In this document: positions 33,269 to 45,707 of the stretch, piece after piece | Position numbering within the stretch: position 1 is the stretch's first letter | How the letters are laid out: the number at the start of each line of letters is the position of its first letter | Source of the DNA: Cyathus striatus | Taxonomy: Eukaryota > Basidiomycota > Agaricomycetes > Agaricales > Nidulariaceae | Direction: 5' to 3' | DNA: 64,000 nt | Assembly: GCA_025738555.1 (NCBI GenBank) | Contig: JAOVFP010000022.1 | Span: forward strand, 930,001 to 994,000 | Position numbers and translations under genes: made by a program | Notes under the pieces: generated by a model | Seen by the model: the letters and a program-made list of their open reading frames with translations, nothing else | Told to the model about the DNA's origin: nothing | The model's database searches: none

Positions 33269-34237
33269 GCACCTTCCCGAGGTTTGAGTGTACATAGGTG
33301 TCATTTAACATGGAGGAAGAATGACTTCGACTTATCTCACGAGAGAAATGTGATCTTGAAATTGAACCGCAAAGCGTTAATGTGTATTCATATAGCTTTT
33401 TAGTTGCTAGCCTTGATTACTACTTTACTAGTGATATTATACGTGTTGTGTTTTATCAATGAAAATGACTGTTGTGCGATCCTGACCATGCATTTATGTC
33501 AAGAAGACTCGGGAATTTCGCTTCAAATGATATTCAATTGCAGCTCTTTCTATGCACAAAAAATTGAACAGTGCCAGCAGTGAATGCATGTGACAGGGCA
33601 GTAATCCAGAATGCGGAACTTCAATCATGTAAATAAAATGTCTTGTCAACTGCACGACATTTCAATGATGCGTCTAGAAGACCAGTGTTCCGCACCATAT
33701 GTATCCACTTTCTTTCAAAGGGAAACGTTACAAGTATTTGTTGTTCCATTCTTCTTCTTTACTTCGCAAATATGGAATAACATATGTTAAAGCTGTGATT
33801 GGTTCCGTCGTGGTGAGACTCTTACCGTACATCAAGTCGTTGTTTGTATCCAGATTTCTCAATTTCAGGAAGTAGGACTGGTCACAGCCAGTAATTATTT
33901 GTCCTGCGAGTTTCGTTTCAGAAAATGAGAAGTTGTGAACAATATCTATGTACTATTTTTACAGAGTAAAGCTCACCGACCACGATAACAAGCCATTCAG
34001 TCGACAACTTGCCAGCTTCGGTGAATTATCTTATTCCACTGTTGTCAGAGTCGATCGTTGTCAGTTCTATTCTCGTCCTATTCAAGTTCAATTTGATATT
34101 CTAAAGGTAAAGTCTCAGTGCGCCACAGACATTCGCTCCATAGTACAGAAGACTGCACTTGCTGTAAATGACAGGAATTTTTTTTTCTAAGATTTTAATC
34201 ATAACTGTATTCCTATATTTTGGACGCAGCGGAGAGG
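33269..34237. other. Intergenic, no gene seen
   Basis: Spacer between F-box 3 and the defensin-like gene; a frame at 33948-34190 is not supported. Confidence 0.5.
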
Positions 34238-34244
34238 TATAAAA
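34238..34244 (+). promoter_or_regulatory. TATA box of the defensin-like gene
   Basis: TATAAAA in ggagaggTATAAAAgcctg, 95 bp upstream of the ATG at 34333. Confidence 0.6.
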
Positions 34245-34332
34245 GCCTGCACGAACTGAGGGTAGTAAGGAATCTCACCGAGACCAGTTCTTCTACTTCG
34301 ACACGAACATCAGTAACAGCTTATTCAAAGTC

Positions 34333-34605
34333 ATGAACTTCCGTACCCTCTTCATCCAGCTCACCGCTGTCGCTCTTGTCCATGGGACCACTGCCATGCC
34401 GTCCGTTCTCACTCGTGAAACCGAGCTGAGTTGCCAGGCATGCGAATGGTTCGGCGGCTCGGATACTTGTTGTTCTGATAGTTGCATTGCCCAGAAGAAG
34501 GGTTACCATGGAGGGTATTGCAATGACCATACGTATGTCGTAGTTGATTTATGAGAGTGTACTAACGTTCTGGATTTAGATGAGGTGTGCATCTGCACTC
34601 ATTAA
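34333..34605 (+). CDS. Fungal defensin-like secreted peptide
   Basis: The frame begins with a signal peptide (MNFRTLFIQLTAVALVHG) and a short pro-segment, then a cysteine-rich domain containing C-X3-C (CSDSC) and GYHGGYC, the gamma-core style seen in plectasin-type fungal defensins with a cysteine-stabilised alpha/beta fold. A single intron with a perfect TACTAAC branch site splits the last part; the final exon ends in C-I-C-TH and TAA 34603-34605, giving the expected closing C-X-C. The exact donor is uncertain: donors after TAT or after GTC both keep frame using the acceptor atgag. An extra upstream cysteine pair (SCQAC, and CC) is unusual for the class. Probable antimicrobial role is inferred from family. 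Confidence 0.72.
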
Positions 34606-36010
34606 ATGAATGAGAAGTTAATATATGCCTAAACCAGGAGAAGTGAGAGTAAGCGTTCCTGTTATTGTGTTCACGCTGCGAGCAGACACTCACCGCTATT
34701 TCCGGCAGAGAATGATATGAACTTGATGGCGGGCTACCGATTGAAGAGTTGATTTATACAGTAATAGTATATCAGCGCGTTGAGACTCGAGAATTTAAGT
34801 TGTTTAACCACCGTTAGCTGTGCGCTTCTGTGAGCTCTGAGGTCCCTTGTGCAGCTGCTAGCGCTGTAGAAGACAGATATACTTCATTTTTCTACATTTG
34901 GTCTATATTTATGCGGCATGCTTGGCCCTGGAATCATTATTCATTGCAGCTTTTCGTGAACTTTTCGTTATCCTAAAAATTGTGCGATGTCGATGTGCAT
35001 TGTAATTCCTCGTAAGTATATCAACACAAAGTCGGTGCATAATAAAAGACGTTCTTACTAGCTCTGTAGACATGTAAGTTGCACTGGCCGAGGTTGGCGC
35101 TGAATGCCGAGCGCCAAGAGGTGTGAGCATGTGAGCGCTTGATTAAGCTGACAAAGATTTTAAAGTTCATGTAGTCGTCAACGCTGTGCGCGTCGTCAAC
35201 AGTGTCATCGGTGTCATCGCTCGCTGTCTTTACCAGCGAACTCCTCCTCCTCCTCACCCACTTTCTCACCGCCATCTCCCTGAAAGATCGAAGTCAAATA
35301 GCTGGATCTGTCTATTATGGTCATCTTTCACACTAGCTACTCTTACCACAGCCTTCGTTATGATTCTGAACGGCTTGTTGCGCTGTCCTTCGCTGTCAAC
35401 GTCATATCTTTGACGAATTGGCAATGCTCCTAGGATTTAATCTAGCTGGAAGGTGAGTTTATTGTGATCAACGTCGAGCAAAGGAGGCTGATGACATCGT
35501 TTTAGATGTTAGCTGTCATCAGCGGGGGTGTGGCGCCTCGCCGTAGACCCTCTATGAATGCATCCGCAAAGAACCTCTTTCGAACCGATTACCTACATAG
35601 CAGATGTCTGCTCTATCAGTCGCGCCCCTTTGCCGATATGTTGGCTGCTCCACAGGTTCAGCTGAAGAAAGACAAATGTATTGAAAAAGAATCATTGTTA
35701 GTTGTCCAATTCAGGGTTACGTCTGGTCCCGTGCCTCATCATCAAAATTTTATCTTATTGGACAGGGCAGCAAATCTGTAACTCGAACATCAACAACCCC
35801 TTATAATCCCTTACACGATCTTGCCAGTGCCAGCTCAACCATAACTCGACACCTTGCTATGACAGATCACTGGAGGACTACAGGAAACGTATGTACTCTC
35901 TGCTTCAAGTACTCAGCATCTTTCTTATTGTCTACTTGCAGGATACTGCCACTAGTACTTCGAGCACATATCATTCAACATCAAAGTTGCACCCAGCTCA
36001 ACCCCACAAT
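34606..36010. other. Intergenic, no supported gene
   Basis: Frames at 35186-35413 and 35506-35781 lack start context, splice support or recognisable motifs. The 3' part is pyrimidine-rich, consistent with the promoter of the next gene. Confidence 0.45.
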
Positions 36011-37302
36011 ATGGATTCAACTGGTGCTATGCTCATTCCGCCCATCCGAAGCTCAAGTCTTCCACTACTACCAGGTAACCTACCTCGACGCCCTCCTTCC
36101 GCTACCACCACTCACATTTTCCTCCCCCAGACTTGCACCCACGACCTCACCCGACTCGAAGCTACACCGACCCTTCCCCTTCACGGCCGCCTCAACTCCC
36201 CCCACTCTCCATTCCCCCTCCATTTGCATCAAATATCCTCGACCCTTCGTCACGCGACGAAGACTGCAGCTTCACTTTCTCTTCTCCGCCGAGTTCTCCA
36301 AGCTCACCGCTTCTTCATACACGGTTTTCTGTTAGCAAGCTATCCCTTGCCACAGACTCTGAATCGCTCTTTTCGAAGTGCTCTTCTTCCCCTGCAGACA
36401 ATACAGTGTCAGATGATCCTTCCCAGTCACTTGTCCCATCTCTCCATTTCGAAGCTTCGGATCTTGCAAGGTCTCAACTGTTCACTGGATCATACATTCG
36501 TACAGAGCCTTCACTACGTTCTTGGTTCCCTCGGAGCTTAACCAGTCGCTCTTCCACGGAATCATACCCAGGTGACTTCGATATCCCAGTGCCCAAGGAA
36601 ACGACATCGCTCACGCAACAGCCGCCAAAACATTTGTTGCTAACCCCCACAAGATCAACATTACATACAGTAAACTTCCCCTACAGCCCCTCCATCTCCT
36701 CAGCATCGAGCATAACACCCCTCCCTACCTCCTCCCAATCGGCACTTATATCGGCATCAAACTCGGTACTTGCAAGCACGTTTTCAGCGCCCACTCACAC
36801 ATCGGCGTCCCTTCCCCAATTCCTCGCGTCAACCCCACCGCCCGCATCTCTTCCCTCAACACCCGACACACCAGCCTTCTCCAGAAGATCAACGCCACCA
36901 CCCCTTTCCCTTCCCGTAACACCACCATCTTTCTCCCGGCGCTCTTCTCTAGTCCGTGTGCAAAGTACTCCGGCTGTCGCTCCCTCCTTCTCTGATGCTT
37001 TCCGACTCTCGAGAAGAAGAGCATTCACGACCCATTCGACTTCGACTCCTTCTACCCCGTCCACTTCGAAGAGATTTGTGTCGGCTGTACGTGTAGTCAT
37101 GCGGGATATCAAAGGTTTCGCTATGGGTCGTCGCGTGAAGTCTCCAGAACGCGAGGATAAGAATATACGCGTTGGTTCTCTCCTGGATCGTTCGTCGTCA
37201 CGGAGTGGTTTGTATCGCGTTGATACAGTGAAACTGGCACGTGGAGATGTGGATCGAGATTGGAGGAGAAGGTTTGCTCAAGATGGGGTTATTGGCGTGT
37301 GA
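36011..37302 (+). CDS. Serine/proline/threonine-rich protein of unknown function
   Basis: Two exons, 36011-36074 and 36131-37302, give 411 aa. The intron (gtaacc...cccccag) joins MDSTGAMLIPPIRSSSLPLL to a long low-complexity Ser/Pro/Thr region with many SP and TP dipeptides, probably disordered and phosphorylated. The C-terminal 100 residues are basic and less repetitive (FVSAVRVVMRDIKGFAMGRR, then LYRVDTVKLARGDVDRDWRR), likely the conserved part. There is no signal peptide or membrane segment. I do not recognise the family. Overlapping open frames in the same stretch reflect base composition. Confidence 0.65.
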
Positions 37303-39133
37303 GGATTACGGGAGGAGGTTCGGTTCTCGGCTCGCGATGTTTTCGAGATATATTGCCCCGCCGCCCCTGATGTTAAAATCCTCTCTGCGGCTGTGGGGTC
37401 CTCTGTTGAGCTTGTTAGGCTGGCAGTAGTTGGCAGGAGGTCTAACGCAATGCGAACGCGCTATTCCGACAATGGTGTCCACCACAAGTTCTCACCGCCG
37501 CTCCTAGCATTGCATTAACGTACGGCAGCGAATCACCAGCGCCAACCTCCAAGTATGGCTCGGTCGGAGTTTAGCCTGACCGTGGCTGTCGGGACTCGGG
37601 AGCACAACGCCGGGCACTATCACTCTGTAATGGCATTTCCCATACCTGAATGACCGGTAATGGTGTTTCTCTTGCTTGAACCAGAGCAAGTAATGGGTGG
37701 GTTGGTCGTGGTTTAGAGTAACGGTGGCTATTGAGGGGTCTATCGAAAAACGTAATCCCATCTCTGAATAGATTGTACCCCACCGCCGTTCCTATATTGC
37801 ATGAGCTTAGTCTGCGGCGGTGGATTCACCAAATCCAGGAATGGGCGAGCGATTTGTGTTCTAAACTGGCGGTGGCTTCGTGACCCCTCTGCAATGTCAT
37901 ACATCTCTGACGATGGAGTCCAACCCACCACCTGCGCATAGCGCTAGTCGCGTTGAGCAAACTTTATGCTTCGGCGGTGAGGTTTTACCTACGTTCATCA
38001 GCGCTAGGTGTGGCTGGGTTGGTTTGGAGGATGGCGGTGGCTTTCGAGGGGCGCAAACAACGAGTGAAGACGTATTCGCAGTGCCATGATCTTCTCGACG
38101 GAATCTACCCTATCACTGCTCCTCTCCCGGTTGGATAAGCTCTGGCAGGGGGTTTGGCCTGGTAGTGGATGTCGACAGGTCTTACGCGACGAGAACACTC
38201 CACCCTTATTGATGGAGTCAAACGCTACCTCCTCTTCGAGCGTTGTATAAGTTTTAGTCTGGTACTCCGGGTTTCGGTCCGCAAGAGTGACGTATTCGTA
38301 TGGCTAGGTTTGCGGCTTGGACTGCAAGTGACCGTCGGGGGGTCTAACAAGACGCGATGTGCTGTTCGTCGTCTGCGATATCTGACAATCCCTTTACTCT
38401 AAGGGGAGTTCATTAGGTGCTGTGATGTCGTCAAGACTCAAGTTTAGCGAGCGGGGATCACGTACTTGCTCTGTTCAAGCGTCATGCAGGGGTGGTGGTT
38501 CGGTAGCGGACTGGAGACGTGCTAGAGACTATCATCACCACGTATTGAATTGGATTTAGGAGGCTGCTCGGCGTGCTGTCGTATGTTGTGCGTTGGCATT
38601 GTGGCAATGGTTACGATACGACTACTCAACCATGTCACGTGATGCATGACGGAATACTCAATAATAATGCTAATTTTCTTGTCTACATATCTAGTCGCAT
38701 TTCCCCAAGCGACAGCAGGCGATAATGATCTAAACTCTAGCAGCCATCCACTTCCATCGATCTGATTGTCCTTACTACTACTAGATACGTTCAATGTATC
38801 CTTGGAATACAGCGTGATGATATTTTCGTACAACTTGTGGAGAAACTGCGAGTACCTAAAGTTTGTTGTGATTGTGAATCGACGCTTAGTGGAGACGACA
38901 ACTGATACATGTGGACGAAGGTGCTTCAAGTGCTTGAATCAGGCTGACCAAGCCCATCAAGCTACATTTGCATTCGTTCACATCGGACGATAAAACTCAG
39001 AGAGATATATTCCACGCCTGTCAATATGCAACTTATATATAACTTTTCGTACAAAACCTTTGCAAACAGATTCATTTCATTGAACCCCCGTATAGCACCT
39101 ATCTTGTTCCCTTTATCTTGTTCCCTTGATATC
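37303..39133. other. Intergenic, internally repetitive, no gene seen
   Basis: Between about 37380 and 38500 there are diverged repeats around phrases like gtggctttcgagggg, ggtctaacgcaatgcgaacgcgct and ggtctaacaagacgcgatgtgct. A minus-strand frame at 38522-38929 is not supported by motifs. Confidence 0.4.
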
Positions 39134-39712
39134 ATGTCATCTTTTCAAGGACTGCCAGAAGATGGAGCCACATATAACGTCGCATTAACAGATTCTCAAG
39201 GAAGACCAGCCGACGGTAGTGAAGGCATGAACTAGTACTATATATTCATTTTGCAACCTCTGTGCTGACGTACATGTATACTATGTGTTATCACCAGTGC
39301 CGTCGTCATCGGGAAACACATATTTTACGATAACAAACTCAGATGGTTCAACCTACAAACAAGTTGTATCGTCAGCCGGTGCTCAAGCAACGCATATCAA
39401 TTCTGCTAGCAGTCAAACAGGTAAGCCAGTGCTATTGTCTACTATACGAAAGCCTGACCGGGTTCGTCTCTCCCTTATCAGAACCTACGACGGGGACGCC
39501 TTTCACGCAGGTCAAAACAAACGATGGAACGATCACGTATTCATTCAACGACCCTGGAAATGTTACAGGTATGATGTCAGTGCCTATGTCTAATACGAAA
39601 GCCTGACCTGTTTTTCTTTTCCTTGTCAGAAACGACGGGAACGTCATCCATGCAGATCACTGACACGGGTAATGGAACGTTCACTTTCACGTATTCAGAT
39701 AAAGACTCTTAA
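39134..39712 (+). CDS. Small repeat protein encoded by symmetric phase-1 exons
   Basis: Four exons splice into about 135 aa with no signal peptide (MSSFQGLPEDGATYNVALTD). Exons 2-4 each begin after a first codon base (phase 1) and encode a similar unit: (E/V)xTTGT or PSSSGNT, then F/Y-x-Q/I, then D/N-G or G-N-G, then TYSF/TFTYS. Exon 3 starts at an acceptor near 39480 and exon 4 near 39630. The Thr/Ser-rich beta-strand-like units suggest exon duplication. Stop TAA 39710-39712. Function unknown; I recognise no domain. Confidence 0.6.
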
Positions 39713-41365
39713 AATATTAGACGAATATTCCCAAGGTATCAAATACCACCGAAGGTGCCCAAAAGTAGGGTTGTTTTATCGCTCGGACAGATATTGTCCC
39801 CATCACGAGTTCAGCTCGGTATATTTGTACCTCCTACGTCTTATCACCGCGTCGAAATGCTTTATCCTTTCGTTCTAGACAAGGCTTCGAGCACGAGTAG
39901 CCGGGCATAGAATCAATGATAGGCGTATATGTTGACAGGATTAATGAATCGCCCGGCAGAAAAACATGACTCTTAAATACTGGCGTGCCGGATTCTATCA
40001 CGGGCCACGGCTTCTAACGGTTAATAACGTCAACCAGACATTGATACCGTCTTTGGACTACCGGCTACATCTGTTATAACGATAGTAAGATGGTAAGAAC
40101 AGCGCGTAAAAATGCAGTGCCCGTATTACCTCGTACTTCTTGAGATAACCGGGAGCCTTATCAGGTCTCTCCAAGTCCATTACTTTTATTCTGAATTTAT
40201 TAAGAACTATGCACTGCCCAAACTCGAAAGACTTAAGCCATTGACAATAATAGCGGCGAATTGTGGCATCCTTTCTTAAACAAAGATAGGAGGACTTAGT
40301 AGTCGATGATTGTATATTCGCATGATACATCATCTAAATTTATGTCCAAGCTAATTGGCGGGGACCTGGTATTCCTGCCCTTGAACATCTTCAAGGACCT
40401 GTAAGCATTCACTTGAATATCTTGAGCAGCATTCATGACACGTTCCAGAAACAGAGAGAATGTTTAGTATGCCATCTACGAAATACTAAGATAAACGTTT
40501 ATAAGGGAAATAACATGCAATACCAGTCGCAACTTGCGTCCAGCCGGTAGAAGAAATGGTCCAGGCCACGAAGCGAGTCTACGCATTGCATATGAAAGGC
40601 AAGCGGAATAATGAGGGATTTTAAAAGCTGTACACATCTTTTTTAATTTGGTATGTACCGCTCATATTGTGAAGGAGAGAAGATTTCGGCTAACCTACAT
40701 GAGCCTACTTATTTCCGATATTGCCAGTGCTTCCTTGATGTTTTATTTCACGACAGGTTTAAAATATCTCTGATGCAAGAGTAAATAGTTGCACCTGGAG
40801 TAATACATCATTGGTATCTCCAATAAAAGTCCGCGGTCCGCTAGAGCACTTTAGAAATAATGTGGGCTGGTAATCTTGGTCACCTTCACCCACGAGGCAT
40901 CACGTGACATTCTATAAATAGGTGCCGGGTGTTCAACGTTGAAATTTTAAATTTTGTAAATGACGAAAGCACAGCCATGAATGCCCCTGTCGGAAGTACA
41001 AGGAAGTACAGCTAAGATACCAGACCGGCATCATACATTCACGATGTCGTAGATAAGAATAAATCGCACCATCGCCGACGGTTTCGCGTGCGTCACGACT
41101 CACAACTTACTCACAAGCGATTCTCTCAGCCCGTAGTACCTTGTTCACAAGTACTTGTTGCCAGGTGCTCCGTGGACATAGGGAGTGCGGACTAAAATGT
41201 TACCGACGTTTCTATTATCTAAATGATACAGTTATAGTTAGACCCCGACCCTATGGCAAGTACATATAAAACTTGAAGATTTTTACGGTTCAGTCATCAA
41301 CTCAGTCGAGCTTCAGCTACTATTTTCCAAGTCATCCCAACTCTCCCCCAAACAACTACTACAAG
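39713..41365. other. Upstream region of terpene synthase 3; left copy of a segmental duplication
   Basis: No gene. From about 40200 onward it is a diverged duplicate of about 44540-45700 (shared: actgccc...gaaag...cttaagcc, gggacctggta, catcgccgacggtttcgcg / catcaccgatggcttcgcg). A TATA-like tatataaaac lies near 41263. Confidence 0.6.
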
Positions 41366-42434
41366 ATGCAAGAAATACTTTTGGTGTGTGGTCTTACACT
41401 TCAGATCCCTTCAGTATCTCACCTATCTGGCATTCAGAACGAACGATTTCAACAATTCGAAGAGATCCGAAGCACCGTCCTCGGGTTTCTGAACAGATGT
41501 GGCATTGCATATCCGCGAAACGTTCGCGTCGATCCAGCGTTTGATGAAGATTGCCACGCTGAATGCCTTCGACGCGGATACGATCTAAACACTCTAAGAC
41601 CTTTCCTCCGGGTAGGAATAGATATTGCGGGTACCGCCTACACACACCTGAAAGACAAGAAAATCCCGAGATATATAGCCATATACACTGCCTTCTTAAC
41701 GTTCTTGGACGACTTTTGCCAATCAGAAGAGGGCATTGTCTTCGTCTCTGCTTTCTTAGGCCGATTCATTAACAATGAACCCCAGGAGTACAAAATGCTA
41801 GACGACCTTGCTGGCATTTTGAAGGAAGTAAATGTCTACTGGCGTCCTATAACTGCCAGTCTCATTCTCTCTGCGTCTCTCAACTTCATTTCGTCACTAT
41901 TTTTAGACCACGAAACAAAAGACATGCAGGTGAGTTTTTGAATATCCTGCTGATAACACAAGTTCTAACAAATAAAAAGCTTGGCGGAACTTGCGCAATC
42001 AATTACCCTTCTTTTACCCGTAGACTTTCTGGAATCTCAGACTCATATGTTATCTTCGCATTTCCACCTGAAATGCCAACTTCCCACTACGTACAAGCCA
42101 TCCCTGATATTTGCGATTTCACAAACCATGTCAAGTAAGTCTCTGCTAAGTCCTTTCGTTCGTCTGCTAACATTCATACAGTGACATTATGTCTTTCTAC
42201 AAGGAAGAACTTCAAGGAGAAGAGCTCAACTACATAACCCTTGTTGGGAAGACACGATGTCTGGAAAAGTTAGATGCATTAAAGCTTGTCTCTAACAACA
42301 CCGCGAGCGCGCACGAGCGTATTGTAGAGTTATTGAAAGGAGAGGCTTATACATGCTATGAATCGTATAGCCAAGGTTATGTCGGTTTTCATTCACTCTG
42401 TCGAAGATACAAGCTAGACCAGTTGAATATGTAA
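41366..42434 (+). CDS. Trichodiene-synthase-type sesquiterpene synthase 3
   Basis: Exons 41366-41383, 41438-41929, 41980-42134, 42182-42434; 305 aa. The start MQEILL is followed by the first intron as in the paralogues. Motifs: FLDDFCQSEEG (aspartate-rich), NDIMSFYKEE (NSE, split by the last intron), CRRYKLDQLNM (Arg-Tyr). Conserved blocks such as DEDCHAECLRRGYDLN and NVYWRPITASLI are shared with the other copies. Expected to convert farnesyl diphosphate to a cyclic sesquiterpene. It is the closest relative of the pseudogene at 45708-46770, which arose with it by segmental duplication. Confidence 0.86.
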
Positions 42435-43567
42435 AATATTTATTGTATATAATATGTAATATATGTAATCACGCATGGGCCGGGGGTTTGTACAGTAGTA
42501 TACTAATAACTTTATAAAATAATCTCTACCTGCGGCTTAGGCCTTCTCGCATAGGAAGCATACCTTTAGTATCTCTCCTCAAATAGCACAAGGAACATGG
42601 CGTTGTTCTACGAATAAATGACATACTAGTGGTAAGCCATGTACCCCTATGTTGAAGGGAGTCCCACTCGTACCGGAAGCTACAAAAGGCGATAAATGAT
42701 AATAAAGAAACTCGGAAGTACTAGCAGATACTAGCTTGTGATCTCTTGATTGCCGTAAGATCTTATCGCCATATTGGACGAACAATCGTAGATCCGTAAC
42801 GACTCTTAGTCGAAATTCTTTATCGTGTTGTCTTATCAATGATATGCATATCGATTAACAGGCCACTTAAGCACCTAGAGAAACATGGGAGATAACGGTA
42901 TATGAATTGATTAGCAACGATATTGAAGAGGTGGGAAGTCGGTTGGGTGTACCTAGTCAAAGAATAAATATTGCGAGTCGATCGAGACGTCCGTCCGATC
43001 TGGGGTGTTCTAAAGTGAGAGGGAAAATTTGATTAGATTTCTGTAGTATAACTACAGGGATTTATATACCAGAAAAACCGATAAATCTAAAATAAGTAAG
43101 ACTGTGTACATCGGAAGAAGGAATGTAAATTATTATAAAGAACATAGCTTGAAACATAAAGATTGAATAGAAAACTCGAGTACAGAAGTCCAGTGAATTG
43201 AGGAGTTTGCGAGGAGACAAGTTTTCCAAACAATAGGGTCTGGTGTCGGTGCCGATGTCAGAGCTATTTTGAGAACTCGGAGTGTCGCAGGGGATTGGTG
43301 TAGTCGGGACGGTGTACGAAGAAGTATATTTTGAGGAAAGATTGAAACAAATGAGTGGGAAGGAGAGATTAGGGAAAGAATGCGAGCGGAATGCATACGG
43401 ATGCATCAATGATGCGTGATGCGTGATTACGTAATCCGATTTGGAACGTCTTCAGATGTATCGGATAATTCCTGAATCGCATCGCAGGCATTTTGCCTGC
43501 TCTACAATATATATAACGAAGCTAACGCAAGGTTCTAATCCTCAATTGCGTCCTTAAGCAAATATTC
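42435..43567. other. Intergenic
   Basis: No supported gene. A 27-bp phrase caggccacttaagcacctag (plus agaaaca) at about 42858 recurs at about 44340. A TATA-like tatatataac at about 43508 precedes the small frame at 43568. Confidence 0.45.
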
Positions 43568-43858
43568 ATGTCGCTTACTGTTGCCGGTAACGTTCAACCA
43601 GTACAGCCAGTACAGCCCATCCGACCACACTACTTCCAACCGCTGGGACAACTCGAGCTCCAAATATCTTTAGGTTATTATTACCAACCGCGACATGATA
43701 CACCCATCGTTGAGGTGATCAACTTTGACCCACCCTTATTGGCTAAAAACAAAACAGCCGGGTCTAGATTGTACGGAAAGCTTATGTTCAAGCTACAAAA
43801 AGTACTGTTAAAGCAGAGTCCAAAGACAAATCTGATCCAGTTTGAGCAAGATTTTTAG
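43568..43858 (+). CDS. Hypothetical 96-aa protein
   Basis: A single-exon frame starting MSLTVAGNVQPVQPVQPIRP, with a short PVQ repeat, then a mixed hydrophobic region (LELQISLGYYYQ, IVEVINFDPPLL) and a basic C-terminus. A TATA-like tatatataac lies about 60 bp upstream. There is no paralogue in the window, no signal peptide and no recognisable domain, so it may be a real small gene or chance. Confidence 0.35.
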   Translation: MSLTVAGNVQPVQPVQPIRPHYFQPLGQLELQISLGYYYQPRHDTPIVEVINFDPPLLAKNKTAGSRLYGKLMFKLQKVLLKQSPKTNLIQFEQDF

Positions 43859-45707
43859 AGAGCAAACTTTAGAGGTGCTTTCTTGAGATATATCGTCGTT
43901 GAGAGTTGTTATTGATGTTCTTATTCGGTGCTTAGGACTTTTACCATGATTTTAGAAACAATTTAGAAGCCGTTGTGGCACCGATAAACCGAGATAGATT
44001 CGAGTCGAAGTGAAAGTAAGTATTTCTTTCGCCATAGATATGACTTCCCAATTGTTTTAGAGTATAGATTTGTATCAATTGGTAGACGCACTTAAGTACA
44101 AACATATCTAGTTATGCTAGAAATACAGGTATCGAGATTCGATACACACGTCATTTTAAAGTAATGTGAAGCACAGTTCAATTAAATTGAGGTTAACCCC
44201 ATTATACGGATACTTATTTCAGGGTAAGTATTGGCCACACAGTATTGCTTATAATAGTCTCGGACAGGTAAAAAGTTAAACAAGGTACTGGGCTTTGCCG
44301 CTTGCCGCTTGCCGGCCGCCGTTATTTCTCTATCGATGGACAGGTCACTTAAGCACCTAGAGAGACACGACTCTTTAAGTTAAAATTAATGTGCATGGCA
44401 TCTGTCACGGCTTCTATCCATACGTTGGTACCTTGAGTACCTTTATGCTTAACTGGATTTTTAATAGGCTGTGTTAATATAGGGTGAGAATTTCGCATTG
44501 CCTCACACTGGACCTTTGATTCGAAAGGCTACAGTACTAAGAGTAGTGCACTGCCCTTAAATTTGAAAGTTCATGGAATAACTTAAGCCCTTTGAACAAC
44601 ACGTGACGACCCAGGGTTCCTCTAAACAACTAAGTACATAGCTGGAGGAATAGCGGAAGTACTCCTGGATTTATTGTAGGTTCACAGATCATTTCACGAT
44701 CTAAATTTATGCACAAGCCAGCTGTCGGGACCTGGTAGCTACTCCCTTACGAACCGTCTAGCTCATTCATAACTTCTTGAGCGATGTTCTTACAGGTCCT
44801 CCGACTCGGCATATAGAATTGTTCTCCAAGCTATTATAAATGCCTACAAGAGAAGCAATACGTCGTTTTCTCTGCATAGGTAGTACTAAGTAGCATGATA
44901 GCGACGGCTTAAACCCCTGGGATGAATGATTCCACGCATTGGGTTAATAGAGTATGGAATGCTAAGTACTAGGAGTGATGCATGCACAAATTGCTAACCC
45001 ATAATTGTACCAATACAACTTATGAACTAGTATATCAGATACTATACAATCTACTATGGTTCTGATATAAATGCCGGTGAGTAGCATTGAATATAACGCG
45101 AAGTAAGACTACAATACAGCCTCATTGCGCTGTATTAGGAAGTGTTAGGTTGGTTAGGCTAAGAAAGATTGAGCGCAGTAAGAGTATCTCTAATGCCAGA
45201 GCCTCGAGGCCGATGGGTATACCTATGAGCCGAAACTCCGCGACTGGTGAGAAACGCCCTTTCAGTAATTTGGCAATAATTCAAACGGTTATCCATCTTT
45301 CACCTGCGTCCTACATGCACGATATGTAGTGCTACATAGATATTTACTGTAGCTATTGGATATTGAGCGTCAAAGTTGAACAACCTTAAAATTTGAATGC
45401 CGAAAGGTTCGCATTCCGTTGATACTTAGTGGTGTCAGTGGAGTCTCCTTGTCGGGAGTACAGCGGACCTATGTAAATTGTGCACTATACTAAGATATGA
45501 ACAGATCTCACCTTAATCGCATCCATCACCGATGGCTTCGCGCATGTGCGTCATTATATGGACGGTGGGTCCTGCGATGGCCTCATTATCTCGATATAAT
45601 GACATTGCATGCCCTTTGGCAGGGTATAAAGGTGGCAGTAATTTATACGGCTCGTCTGGAATTGTTCTTCACATTATCCCCACTTATACTCAGATCGAAG
45701 ACTTAAG
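43859..45707. other. Upstream region of terpene synthase pseudogene; right copy of duplication
   Basis: From about 44540 it is homologous to about 40200-41360. A frame at 45087-45329 is not supported. A TATA-like gggtataaagg lies near 45624. Confidence 0.5.

Noticed and set aside
38522..38929. 135-codon minus-strand frame
   Set aside because: Composition is not gene-like and no domain or start context supports it.
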